Positions 26,384 through 34,399 of a stretch of 64,000 nucleotides of DNA are shown piece by piece (the first letter of the stretch is position 1; each line of letters starts with the position of its first letter). The translations under genes were made by a program, and so were the position numbers. Source of the DNA: Amycolatopsis coloradensis (GTDB lineage: Bacteria; Actinomycetota; Actinomycetes; Mycobacteriales; Pseudonocardiaceae); assembly GCF_001953865.1 (NCBI RefSeq), contig NZ_MQUQ01000005.1, positions 771,256 to 835,255 on the forward strand, given 5' to 3'. The notes under the pieces were generated by a model that saw only the letters and a list, made by a program, of their open reading frames with translations, had not been told where the DNA came from and did not search any database.

Positions 26384-26395
26384 ATTGTCGACAAT
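26384..26395. promoter_or_regulatory. FCD-GntR operator ATTGTCGACAAT (copy 2)
   Basis: A perfect palindrome (GATTGTCGACAATC including flanks) 17 bp upstream of the racemase-like/GntR pair and 14 bp after the stop of the second isomerase. The position suggests repression of the racemase-gntR transcript, that is, autoregulation. Confidence 0.75.
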
Positions 26396-26409
26396 CGTAG
26401 GGGAAGAGG

Positions 26410-27150
26410 TCAGTCGACCTCGCGGAGCCACTTGCCGGGCCCGACGATCGGCAGGTGCATCCGCCGGAGGCAGGCCCACATCGTGAGCTGGTTCGCGGTG
26501 AGGACGGGTTTGCCGAGCGCGCTTTCGAGCGGCTCGATCAGATCGTAGGTGGGGAGGTTGGTGCAGCTGACGAAGATGGCGTCCGCGTCGGCGTGGTCGG
26601 CGGCGAGGATGCGCTCGGCGATGGTCCGGTAGCTGACCTTCCAGATGCCGCCACCCAGGCCGAGGTGGTCGCTCGAGACGGTGTGCACGTCGAGTTCGGC
26701 CAGGAAGTCGTGCAGCTTCCCGGTCAGGTCGCCGTCGTAGGGCGTCAGTATCGAGACCCGCTGGAGGTCGAGCTGGTGCAGGACCTCGGCCAGCGCCCCG
26801 GAAGTGGTGACGGCGTCCGGTGCGCCGGCGTCGCAGATCGCCTTGGTCAAGGAGCGTTCGTAGTCCACACCGTTGACGAAACTGCCGGAGGTGCACAGGT
26901 AGGCGACGACTTCGGGCTCCACGTGGAGCACGTCTCTCGTGGCGGCGGCGAGATGCCTGCTGTCACTGACGAGCTGGGCCATCTCCATGCTGACGGGCAC
27001 GGGTTCGTACGGCGTCCGCGCCAGATGAAGGGAGACTTCCATGGGCACCCAGCGCCACAGCTCGCGTTCCAGGGCGAGGTCGAACGGAGCGATCACGCCG
27101 ATGCCGCGTTGCGCCAAGGGCCCTTCGAACTCCAATAAGTCGAAATCCAA
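26410..27150 (-). CDS. Maleate cis-trans isomerase-like protein (two-cysteine form)
   Basis: 246 aa from a TTG start at 27150, supported by GGAGG nine bases upstream. Both catalytic cysteines are in place: Cys86 in VVAYLCTSGSFVNG and Cys196 in DAIFVSCTNLPTYDL. VLTANQLTMWACLRR closes the fold. Enzymes with this pattern isomerise maleate to fumarate or racemise related acids. Together with the amidase it suggests a maleamate-to-fumarate route, as in nicotinate breakdown, though no ring-opening genes are seen here. A rare TTA codon is at residue 5. It is divergent from the hydroxyacid dehydrogenase, with an operator between them. Confidence 0.87.
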   Translation of the reverse strand: MDFDLLEFEGPLAQRGIGVIAPFDLALERELWRWVPMEVSLHLARTPYEPVPVSMEMAQLVSDSRHLAAATRDVLHVEPEVVAYLCTSGSFVNGVDYERSLTKAICDAGAPDAVTTSGALAEVLHQLDLQRVSILTPYDGDLTGKLHDFLAELDVHTVSSDHLGLGGGIWKVSYRTIAERILAADHADADAIFVSCTNLPTYDLIEPLESALGKPVLTANQLTMWACLRRMHLPIVGPGKWLREVD

Positions 27151-27211
27151 GTTTCAGCCTCCGGAGAACTTCTGCTGTCACAGGTCCGGTGCTCCGGGGG
27201 TCGTTCCTCGG

Positions 27212-27251
27212 ATTGTTGACAATCATACGAGCCACTTTTACGGTGTCAATG
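27212..27251 (+). promoter_or_regulatory. Operator copy 3 overlapping a promoter for a leaderless transcript
   Basis: ATTGTTGACAAT occupies 27212-27223. Within it TTGACA (27216-27221) is a good -35 box; 17 bases later TACGGT (27239-27244) can be the -10 box, which predicts transcription start at about 27251, exactly the GTG of the hydroxyacid dehydrogenase. No Shine-Dalgarno sequence is visible, consistent with leaderless translation. Binding of the regulator would block the -35 box. Confidence 0.6.
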
Positions 27252-28240
27252 TGATCGCCTCGGAGACCCCTGTTCTGGCGGTGCTCTGCGGAGACGCACG
27301 CCCACCGGATATGCGCGCTATCGAAGCCGAAGCGGTGGTTCGTTACACCGACGAGGCCGGGTTGGCCGATGCGTTGTCCGGAGCTGACGCGCTCTTCGTC
27401 TACGACTTCCTGTCGACCGCCGTTCCGGGTGCCTGGCCCGCGGCCGACCGGCTTCGCTGGCTGCACATCGCCAGCGCGGGGGTCGATTCCGTGCTGTTTC
27501 CCGGGTTGCAGGCCAGCGATGTCGTGCTCACCAACTCGCGCGGGGTGTTCGACGGGGCGATCGCCGAGTACGTCCTCGGTGTCGTCCTCACGTTCGCCAA
27601 GGACTTCGTACGTTCGTGGGACCTGCAACGGCAAGGGCAGTGGAAGCATCGGGAGAGTGAACGTGTCTCCGGCCGCCGGGTCCTCGTGGTCGGCACCGGG
27701 CCGATCGGCCGGTCGATCGCGCGGCTGCTGCGAGCCGCCGGGATGTCGGTGGCCGGTGTCGGGCGACGTGCCCGCACGGGCGATCCCGACTTCGGGGACG
27801 TGTACGCGTCCTCGGAGCTGGTACGCCATCTGCCCGAGGTGGACTACGTCGTCGCGGTCGCGCCACTGACGGAGCAGACGAAGGGCATGTTCGACGCCGA
27901 GACCTTCGCCGCGATGAAACCCGGCGCGCGGTTCGTCAACGTCGGCCGCGGTGAACTGGTCGTCACCTCCGATCTGGTCGGCGCGCTGCGGGAAGGGCGG
28001 CTCGGTGGTGCGGCGCTCGACGTCTTCGACACCGAGCCGCTGCCGTCGGAGAGTCCTTTGTGGACTATGGAGAACGTACTGATCTCGCCGCATATGTCGG
28101 GTGACTTCGTCGGCTGGCGGAATACTCTGGTAGAGGTGTTCGCGGACAACTTCCGTCGCTGGCGCGCGGGGGAGCCACTGCGCAACGTCGTGGACAAGCA
28201 GCTCGGGTACGTGCCGTCGGAGACGCTTCGCCAAGGTTAG
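27251..28240 (+). CDS. D-2-hydroxyacid dehydrogenase (NAD-dependent)
   Basis: 329 aa from GTG 27251. It has the D-isomer-specific dehydrogenase layout: a substrate lobe (1-105 and about 290-329) around a Rossmann lobe with GTGPIGRSIARLL (148-160). The catalytic set is Arg233 (NVGRGELV), Glu262 (DVFDTEPLP) and His281 (LISPHMSG). It reduces a 2-ketoacid or oxidises a 2-hydroxyacid with NAD(P). The amidase starts 7 bases after its stop, so both are one transcript. Its substrate is unknown; a C4 to C5 hydroxydiacid fits the surrounding genes. Confidence 0.9.
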   Translation: MIASETPVLAVLCGDARPPDMRAIEAEAVVRYTDEAGLADALSGADALFVYDFLSTAVPGAWPAADRLRWLHIASAGVDSVLFPGLQASDVVLTNSRGVFDGAIAEYVLGVVLTFAKDFVRSWDLQRQGQWKHRESERVSGRRVLVVGTGPIGRSIARLLRAAGMSVAGVGRRARTGDPDFGDVYASSELVRHLPEVDYVVAVAPLTEQTKGMFDAETFAAMKPGARFVNVGRGELVVTSDLVGALREGRLGGAALDVFDTEPLPSESPLWTMENVLISPHMSGDFVGWRNTLVEVFADNFRRWRAGEPLRNVVDKQLGYVPSETLRQG

Positions 28241-28247
28241 GGGCCGG

Positions 28248-29624
28248 ATGAACGACACCAAGTTGACCGCGAGTGAGCTGGTCGCCGCGTATGCCACCGG
28301 AGAGCTGTCACCGGTCGAGGCCACTCAGAACGCTTTGCGCGCCATCGAAGAACGGGACGGCGAGATCAACGCCTACTGCCTGGTCGACGCCGACAAAGCA
28401 CTCGAACAGGCGAAAGCGTCCGAGATCCGCTGGCGGGACGGTAATCCGATCGGCTGGCTGGACGGTGTTCCCGCTTCAATCAAGGACATGTTCCTGACGC
28501 AGGGCTGGCCGACGCTGCGCGGTTCGCGGTGCATCGACCCCGGCCAGCAGTGGGACGTCGACAGTCCCGTCACCGCCCGCCTGCGCGAAAACGGCTTGGT
28601 GCTGCTGGGTAAGACCACGACGCCGGAACTCGCGTGGAAGGGCGTCACGGACAACACGCTGACCGGGATCACCCGTAACCCGCACGACCCGTCGACGACG
28701 GCGGGCGGGTCCAGCGGTGGCAGCGCCGCGGCCGTCGCGGCCGGGATGGGTGAGCTTTCCGTCGGCACCGACGGTGGTGGCTCGATCCGGATTCCGGCTT
28801 CGTTCTGCGGAATCGTCGGCCTCAAGCCGACACACGGCCGGATCCCGCTGTTCCCGGCGAGCCCGTTCGGCCCGCTGTCGCACGCCGGCCCGATGGCGCG
28901 TTCGGTGGACGACACCGCGCTGCTCCTCGACGTTCTCTCGATGCCCGACTACCGCGACCCGGCCGCGCTCGCTCCGCCCGTCTCGACCTTCCGCGAAGCC
29001 GTCCGCAGGGATGTGCGCGGGCTGATCGCCGCCTACTCGCCGACACTCGGCTTCGTCGACGTCGACCCGGAGGTCGCGGAGATCGTCAAGTCGGCGGTCC
29101 AGTCGCTGGGCAACGCGGGCCTGCACATCGAAGAGACCGATCCCGGTTTCACCGATCCCAAGCCCGCCTTCGACATCCTGTGGTCGACGGGTGCGGCCAA
29201 GTGGCTGGACACCTTCCCCGCCGGATCGGCGGAAAGGGTCGACCCCGGGCTGCGGAAGGTGTGGGAATTCGGCAAGACGTTCTCGGCGAGCGACTACCTC
29301 GGCGCCAACGCCGAGCGGGCCGCGCTGGGCATCCTGATGGGCGAGTTCCACACGCGCTACGACGTGCTGATCACGCCGACCGTCCCGATCCCCGCTTTCG
29401 AAGCCGGGCACGAGGTGCCGCCGGGCAGCGGGATAAGCGGCTGGCCGGACTGGACGCCGTTCACCTACCCGTTCAACATGACCCAGCAACCCGCCATCAG
29501 TGTCCCGGCGGGCCGCACCTCCAGCGGCCTCCCTGTCGGCTTGCAGATCGTCGGCCCCCGGCACTCCGACGACCTGGTGCTCGCGGTCGCGAAACTCCTC
29601 GAAGAGGTCCGTCCCTGGCCGTGA
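28248..29624 (+). CDS. Amidase-signature family amidase
   Basis: 458 aa, the typical length. The amidase-signature triad is intact: Lys79 (GVPASIKDMFLTQG), Ser155 in the glycine/serine-rich TTAGGSSGGSAAAVAAGMG, and the nucleophile Ser179 in GTDGGGSIRIPASFCG, with the family spacing. It hydrolyses a carboxamide to an acid and ammonia. Second gene of the rightward transcript from the operator at 27212; with a maleate isomerase next door, an amide of a C4 dicarboxylate is a reasonable but unproven substrate. Confidence 0.92.
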   Translation: MNDTKLTASELVAAYATGELSPVEATQNALRAIEERDGEINAYCLVDADKALEQAKASEIRWRDGNPIGWLDGVPASIKDMFLTQGWPTLRGSRCIDPGQQWDVDSPVTARLRENGLVLLGKTTTPELAWKGVTDNTLTGITRNPHDPSTTAGGSSGGSAAAVAAGMGELSVGTDGGGSIRIPASFCGIVGLKPTHGRIPLFPASPFGPLSHAGPMARSVDDTALLLDVLSMPDYRDPAALAPPVSTFREAVRRDVRGLIAAYSPTLGFVDVDPEVAEIVKSAVQSLGNAGLHIEETDPGFTDPKPAFDILWSTGAAKWLDTFPAGSAERVDPGLRKVWEFGKTFSASDYLGANAERAALGILMGEFHTRYDVLITPTVPIPAFEAGHEVPPGSGISGWPDWTPFTYPFNMTQQPAISVPAGRTSSGLPVGLQIVGPRHSDDLVLAVAKLLEEVRPWP

Positions 29625-29683
29625 CCTGCGGAAAGAGAGCAAGGGACCTTTGCTGTCGCCCGGCGGGGTCGCGGTCGGTGAGG

Positions 29684-30904
29684 TCAGGATCGGGCGGCGT
29701 GGGTTTTCCGGACCAGGCCGCGCACCTGCCCGCTGCACAGGGCGAGGCAGGTGGCGACCACGACCAGCCCGGCGCACGCGAGCAAGGTCGTGTCGGCGCC
29801 GAAGTGCTGCGCGGCGGGCCCCGCCGCCATCTGGCCGAGCGGCAGGGCGATGAAGGAACCGAGCATGTCGTAGGAGTAGACGCGCGCGAGTTTCTCCTCG
29901 GGCACGTTCTCCTGTAGCGAGACGTCCCACGCCACCACGAACTGCTCGATCGCCATGCCGGACACGAACATGGCCGCCAGCAGCAGAGGCAGCCAGGGTG
30001 CCTGGCCGAGGAGGATCAACGGCGGCGCTTCGAGAAAGATCACCGCGACTCCGACGAACAGCGCGCGCCGCGGCTGCCATCGGGCCACGAGGATCCCGCC
30101 GACGAGTGAGCCGATCGTCTGCGCCGCGAGGGCGAAGCCCCAGCCGGAGCGGCCGAAGGTGCTGTCGGCGACGATGGGGCCCAGCACCGCGATCCCGCCG
30201 GCGATGACGGCGTTCACCACCATGAACTGCACGACCACGACCCATACCCAGGTCCGTGACCGGAACTCGCGCCAGCCTTCGGCGAGTTCCGCCAGCGGAC
30301 GGCTGCCGGGGATCCGTTCCCGGCGACTGAGGCGGATGCGCCCGTAGGAGAGGGCGGAGCCCAGGAACAGCAGCGCGTTCCCGCCGAGCGCCCAGCCAGG
30401 GCCGACCGCGGTGACCAGGACGCCGCCGAGCCCGGCACCGGCGATCCGGCCGGAGTTCGAGAGCAGCCTGCCCAGCGCGTTGGCCGGTGCCAGCAGGGCG
30501 GCGGGCACCGTCAACGGCGTGAGCGACGCCGAAGCGGGGGCGGAGATCGCGGCCACCGCGCCGTTGACCACGCTCAGCCCGACGAGCAGCGGGATCGATG
30601 CGAATCCACAAAGGACACTCGCCGCGATGGTCGCCTGGGTCAGCGTCGCGGCGACTTCGGTGCCCTGCAAGATCACCGAGCGCGGAAGCCGGTCCGCCAG
30701 TACTCCGCCGAACAGCAGCAACACCACGCTCGCCACCGACCGCGCGCCCACGACGATGCCGATGTCGACGGCCGAGCCGGTCAGGTCGATCACCGCGAAC
30801 GCCAGCGCGAGCGGAGCGACGGCGTTGCCGAACTCCCCGAACGTGCGGCCGCCGATCAGCCAGCGGAAGTTGTGGTGGCGCAGGGGTTCGCGCAGTGAAG
30901 TCAC
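29684..30904 (-). CDS. MFS transporter (MFS_3/EntS-like)
   Basis: 406 aa from GTG 30904, which overlaps the stop of the ArsR-type gene by 4 bp. Twelve helices are expected; HHNFRWLIGGRTFGEFGNAV opens the protein and VLADRLPRSVILQG matches the loop 2-3 motif. The family exports siderophores, drugs or macrolide-like compounds. Being translationally coupled to the regulator suggests a substrate-inducible efflux unit. Confidence 0.87.
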   Translation of the reverse strand: MTSLREPLRHHNFRWLIGGRTFGEFGNAVAPLALAFAVIDLTGSAVDIGIVVGARSVASVVLLLFGGVLADRLPRSVILQGTEVAATLTQATIAASVLCGFASIPLLVGLSVVNGAVAAISAPASASLTPLTVPAALLAPANALGRLLSNSGRIAGAGLGGVLVTAVGPGWALGGNALLFLGSALSYGRIRLSRRERIPGSRPLAELAEGWREFRSRTWVWVVVVQFMVVNAVIAGGIAVLGPIVADSTFGRSGWGFALAAQTIGSLVGGILVARWQPRRALFVGVAVIFLEAPPLILLGQAPWLPLLLAAMFVSGMAIEQFVVAWDVSLQENVPEEKLARVYSYDMLGSFIALPLGQMAAGPAAQHFGADTTLLACAGLVVVATCLALCSGQVRGLVRKTHAARS

Positions 30905-31419
30905 GATCGCGTCATTTCGAACAGCGACACCGTCGCGCTGACCGGGATCGTGCCCCGGGTGCGGGGTGGTCGCGCGGCGGTGTGCAGAAGCCTGCTCAGT
31001 TCGCGAGCGTGTTCGAGCGCCTTTTTCCAGGTTTCGCTGTCGACCCACATCTCCGCGTCGGTCATCGACCCCTGTTCGCCGCGGACGCGGAATTCGCTGC
31101 GGCGCTTGAGTTCTTCCGTCATCGCCGCGAGGAGAAGCTGTTCCTCCCGCGGATTCGCCGACGCGAACCGCGCGCCGGACTCCGGGTCGTGCCGGTAACG
31201 CTTCGCCAGCCCGCCCCGGATCCGGACCTCCTCGGCGACGTCGAGCATTCCGGCTTCGTGCAGCCGCCGCAGGTGATAGCTGACATTCGCTTGTGTCTCA
31301 CCGAGTTCGCGCGCGGCTTCGGCCGCACTCATCGCGACTCCGGTCAAAAGCGACAGAATGCGCAGCCGCACGGGATGGGCGAGGACGCGTAGCTCGTCAA
31401 GGCTGGGGGATTCGGGCAC
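30901..31419 (-). CDS. ArsR-family winged-helix regulator
   Basis: About 172 aa from GTG 31419 (a TTG at 31455 is an alternative; neither has a clear ribosome site). The DNA-binding part is LRVLAHPVRLRILSLLTG, then EAARELGETQANVSYHLRRL, the classic HTH_20/ArsR pattern. The remaining 100 residues are helical, with no metal-binding Cys motif. It sits directly before the MFS exporter and overlaps it by 4 bp, so it probably represses the pair and responds to the exported compound. Confidence 0.85.
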   Translation of the reverse strand: MPESPSLDELRVLAHPVRLRILSLLTGVAMSAAEAARELGETQANVSYHLRRLHEAGMLDVAEEVRIRGGLAKRYRHDPESGARFASANPREEQLLLAAMTEELKRRSEFRVRGEQGSMTDAEMWVDSETWKKALEHARELSRLLHTAARPPRTRGTIPVSATVSLFEMTRS

Positions 31420-31526
31420 GGGACGAGTGTCGACTGCCGGGACACCAACCGTCAAACAGTTATTTGGGGGTTTCGTTGGCCAGGAGATCCGGTGCACTGA
31501 TCCCATGTCTGTGTACTGCTGGCGGT

Positions 31527-32189
31527 ATGCGTACGACGACATTGGGCAAGAGCGGTCTCGAGGTGTCGAGGATCGCCTTCGGCACCTGGAAGCTCGGCGG
31601 GAATTGGGGCTCGTTCGACGAGGACGCGGTTTCGGGAAGTCCGAAGCGATACTCGGGAAGATCCGGCACATCGGCGTTTCGAACTACGACGCCGCGGGGC
31701 TGGCCGACTTCGACAAGACCCGCCCGGTGGAAACCCTTCAGCCGCCATATCACCTGCTCCGCCGCGACATCGAGGACGATCCACTGCCGTACGCTCGGGA
31801 GAACGACATCGGCGTGCTTGTGTACAGCCCGCTGGGTAGCGGGCTGTTGACCGCCTCCTTCACGCTGGAGACGACGTTCGAGAGACCGACTGGCCCTCGC
31901 GCTCGTCGGCGTTCACCGGCGAGACCCCCCGGCGCAACCTCGCCATCGTCGACAAACTCAAGGATTTCGTCGCGGACAAGGGAATCTCGGTCAGTCAACT
32001 CGCGATCGCGTGGACAGTCGCCCAGCCGGGCGTGCACGTCGCGATCGTCGGTGCGCGCAAGGCGGCCAACATCGAAGCCATCTCGCCGCGGCCGACGTCG
32101 ACCTGACCACGGAGGATCTCGCGGAGATCGGCCACCTCGCCACCGACGCCGTTCCCGTGTCGGGCGCGAGCCCCGAAGGTATCGCCTAA
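31527..32189 (+). pseudogene. Aldo/keto reductase remnant
   Basis: Begins with a good AKR N-terminus (LGKSGLEVSRIAFGTWKLGG, residues 6-25) but jumps after FDEDA to late-family sequence in another frame (KIRHIGVSNYDAAGLADFDK, ENDIGVLVYSPLGSGLL), then shifts again to GISVSQLAIAWTVAQPGVHV and to a tail ending at the TAA 32187-32189. About 100 residues including the catalytic Tyr/Lys/His region are missing. It is a deletion plus frameshift pseudogene, convergent with pqqB. Confidence 0.82.
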
Positions 32190-33049
32190 AGCTTGAATTC
32201 AGTGCCGTCCAAGGGAAGGGAGGCGCCGCCGTTCAGGACGGCAGCGTGCTCTGGCGAGGACGGGTCGACGACGGGGTTCGTGTTGTTCAAATGCGTGTAC
32301 GCCCAGCGTGGGCCAGGACGGAGCTTCGCGAGACTGCCGGTGATCGGCAGATGCCCCATCGCCTGCTGGGCGCCGTCGCCGACCTCGGCCGCGGTGGCGC
32401 CCGACATCTCGTCCGGCGCGTAGAATGTTCCGTCCAGCAACACCAGATCCGCGCCTTCGGTGAAGGAATCGAACTCGTCTGGCCAGCTCTTCAGGCAGGG
32501 CGCGTACACGAAGACACCGCCGGTCTGGACGTCTTCGATCCGGTACGCCACCACCCACGGGCCGTCCTCAGCGGACGAACGCGCGTACTTCGGGCGTTTG
32601 TCGCTCACGGGAAGCGCGCTCACCCGGAGCCCGTCGATGGCGATCGCCGACGCCGGAAGCCAATTCCAGCCACCGTAGCCGTCGATGATCGACCGCGCGG
32701 GGAACTGATCGGACAGCGCGTGCAGCACCGCGTCCGGTGCCCACACCGGGAGCCCGCCGGCTTCCCGCAACAACAGCAGGCCGAGCGAATGATCGAGTTC
32801 GGCGTCGGTGAGCAGTATCCCGCGCAGCGGGATCTCCCTCGGCCCCGGCCCGGCCCGCAGCGGCGATGTGGCGAGGATCTGCCCCCGGATGTCCGGTGAA
32901 GCGTTGAGCAGGTACCAGCCCTCGCCATCGGCGCTCACCGCGACGCAGTCCTGCGTCCGTGGCGGAGTGTCCGAAGTGCACAGTGCGCAGGCGCAGTTCC
33001 ATTGCGGGAAGCCGCCGCCCGCCGCGGTACCGAGCAGGATCACCCTCAT
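32186..33049 (-). CDS. pqqB: PqqB, pyrroloquinoline quinone biosynthesis protein
   Basis: 287 aa (family about 300). The metallo-beta-lactamase-like fold starts LLGTAAGGGFPQWNCACALC, and includes ILLTDAELDHSLGLLLLREA, ASPDIRGQI, SDKRPKYA, ADLVLLDGTFY and MGHLPITGSLAKL, all PqqB landmarks. PqqB hydroxylates the Glu-Tyr dipeptide intermediate during PQQ assembly. Its ATG lies in the pqqE stop (4-bp overlap). It is last in the pqqACDEB operon, and its 3' end meets the aldo/keto-reductase remnant. Confidence 0.93.
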   Translation of the reverse strand: MRVILLGTAAGGGFPQWNCACALCTSDTPPRTQDCVAVSADGEGWYLLNASPDIRGQILATSPLRAGPGPREIPLRGILLTDAELDHSLGLLLLREAGGLPVWAPDAVLHALSDQFPARSIIDGYGGWNWLPASAIAIDGLRVSALPVSDKRPKYARSSAEDGPWVVAYRIEDVQTGGVFVYAPCLKSWPDEFDSFTEGADLVLLDGTFYAPDEMSGATAAEVGDGAQQAMGHLPITGSLAKLRPGPRWAYTHLNNTNPVVDPSSPEHAAVLNGGASLPLDGTEFKL

Positions 33050-34134
33050 CGCGGCGCCCGCATCACGAGTTCTTCCGTTTTCGGGGGCGTGGCGAGGATG
33101 AGGTCGACGACGTCGCGCCGCGGCGAGCGCGAGCACACCGGATCGGTCGCCGCGGCGTCACCGGTGAGCTGGAACGCCTGGCAGCGGCAACCGCCGAAAT
33201 CGAGCGAGCGCCGGTCGCAGGTGCGGCAGGTGTCCGGCATCCAGTCTTCACCGCGGTACGCGTTGAAGGAACCGGATTCGTACCAGATCCAGGCCAGCGG
33301 CTTGTCCCGCACGTTGTCGAACTCCAGCGTCCCGATCGCGGTCGACGCGGGGCACGGCAGCACGTTCCCGTCGGGTGCCACGGTCAATTGCCGTGCGCCC
33401 CAGCCGTACATGCACGGCTTCGGGTACTGCTCGTAGTAGTCGGCGACGACGTAGATGACCTCCATGGTACCGCGCAGCCGTTCGGTGGCCGCGCGCGCGA
33501 TCGGCTCGGCCTCGTCGAGTTGCCGCCTGGTCGGCATCAGGGCGTCGCGGTTCCGGAGGGCCCAGCCGTAGTATTGCGTGTTGGCCAGTTCGAGCCGGTC
33601 CGCGCCCATTTCCTCGGCGAGGTCGATGATACCGGCGAGCTGATCGTGGTTCTGCCGGTGCAGGACGACGTTCACCGAAAGCGGCAGTCCGGCCTTCTTG
33701 ATCAGTTCGGCGACGACCAGCTTCCGGTCGTGGGCCCGCGCACCCGCGAGCCGGTCCGCGCGCTCGGCGGTCGCGCCTTGGACGGACAGCTGGATGTGCG
33801 CGATGCCGCGTTCGACGAGATCGTCCAATCTGGACTCCGTCAGCCCGAGACCGGACGTCACCAGGTTGACGTAGCAACCCAGTTTCGTGGCGTGTTCGAC
33901 CAAGACGGGAAGATCCGGCCTGGCGAGCGGTTCGCCGCCGGACATGTGCACCTGGAGCACACCCAGCTCCCGCGCCTGCGAGAGAACGGACAACCATTCC
34001 TCTGTGGACAGTTCGCTGTCGCGGGTGATCAGTTCCAGCGGGTTCGAGCAGTACGGGCAGTGCAGCGGGCAGCGATGGGTCAGTTCCGCCAGCATTCCCA
34101 GCGGCGGTGCCGCGGTGGAGGTGTTCAGGTCCAT
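33046..34134 (-). CDS. pqqE: PqqE, radical SAM enzyme of PQQ biosynthesis
   Basis: 362 aa from ATG 34134. The radical-SAM cluster Cys22, Cys26 and Cys29 lies in HRCPLHCPYCSNPLEL; the SPASM region holds auxiliary-cluster cysteines in KPCMYGWGARQLTVAPDG, VLPCPAS and TCRTCDRRSLDFGGCRC. LSTEEWLSVLSQARELGV and HMSGGEPLARPDL are typical. It links Glu21 and Tyr25 of PqqA by a carbon-carbon bond, using PqqD as peptide chaperone. It overlaps pqqD by 10 bp and pqqB by 4 bp. Confidence 0.96.
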   Translation of the reverse strand: MDLNTSTAAPPLGMLAELTHRCPLHCPYCSNPLELITRDSELSTEEWLSVLSQARELGVLQVHMSGGEPLARPDLPVLVEHATKLGCYVNLVTSGLGLTESRLDDLVERGIAHIQLSVQGATAERADRLAGARAHDRKLVVAELIKKAGLPLSVNVVLHRQNHDQLAGIIDLAEEMGADRLELANTQYYGWALRNRDALMPTRRQLDEAEPIARAATERLRGTMEVIYVVADYYEQYPKPCMYGWGARQLTVAPDGNVLPCPASTAIGTLEFDNVRDKPLAWIWYESGSFNAYRGEDWMPDTCRTCDRRSLDFGGCRCQAFQLTGDAAATDPVCSRSPRRDVVDLILATPPKTEELVMRAPR

Positions 34135-34397
34135 TCGACGATCCGCCGATCTCCCAGCCGGGACAGGACGTCCAGGATTTCTTCCTCTCGCACACCGGAA
34201 TAGCGCTCGCGCAAGGCCGAAGCGATCGCCGCGACGTCTCCCACCCCGTCGCAGAGTGTGAGAACAGCCGCCGCGGTCGGATTCGGGACGAGTACGCCTT
34301 CGGGGAACAGGAGGACGTGCGTTTCCCTGGTCTGGTCGTAACTCAGCCGGACTCCGCGCCGCAGCCGCGGCACCGAGTCCATTTCGAGGGTGGTCAT
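34125..34397 (-). CDS. pqqD: PqqD, peptide chaperone of PQQ biosynthesis
   Basis: 90 aa, the normal size. A small RiPP-recognition fold: VPRLRRGVRLSYDQTRETHV, LLFPEGVLVPNPTAAAVLTL and VAAIASALRERYSGVREEEI are recognisable PqqD segments. It binds PqqA and presents it to PqqE. It starts 2 bases after the pqqC stop and overlaps pqqE by 10 bp, so the three are tightly coupled. Confidence 0.92.
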   Translation of the reverse strand: MTTLEMDSVPRLRRGVRLSYDQTRETHVLLFPEGVLVPNPTAAAVLTLCDGVGDVAAIASALRERYSGVREEEILDVLSRLGDRRIVEWT

Positions 34398-34399
34398 CG

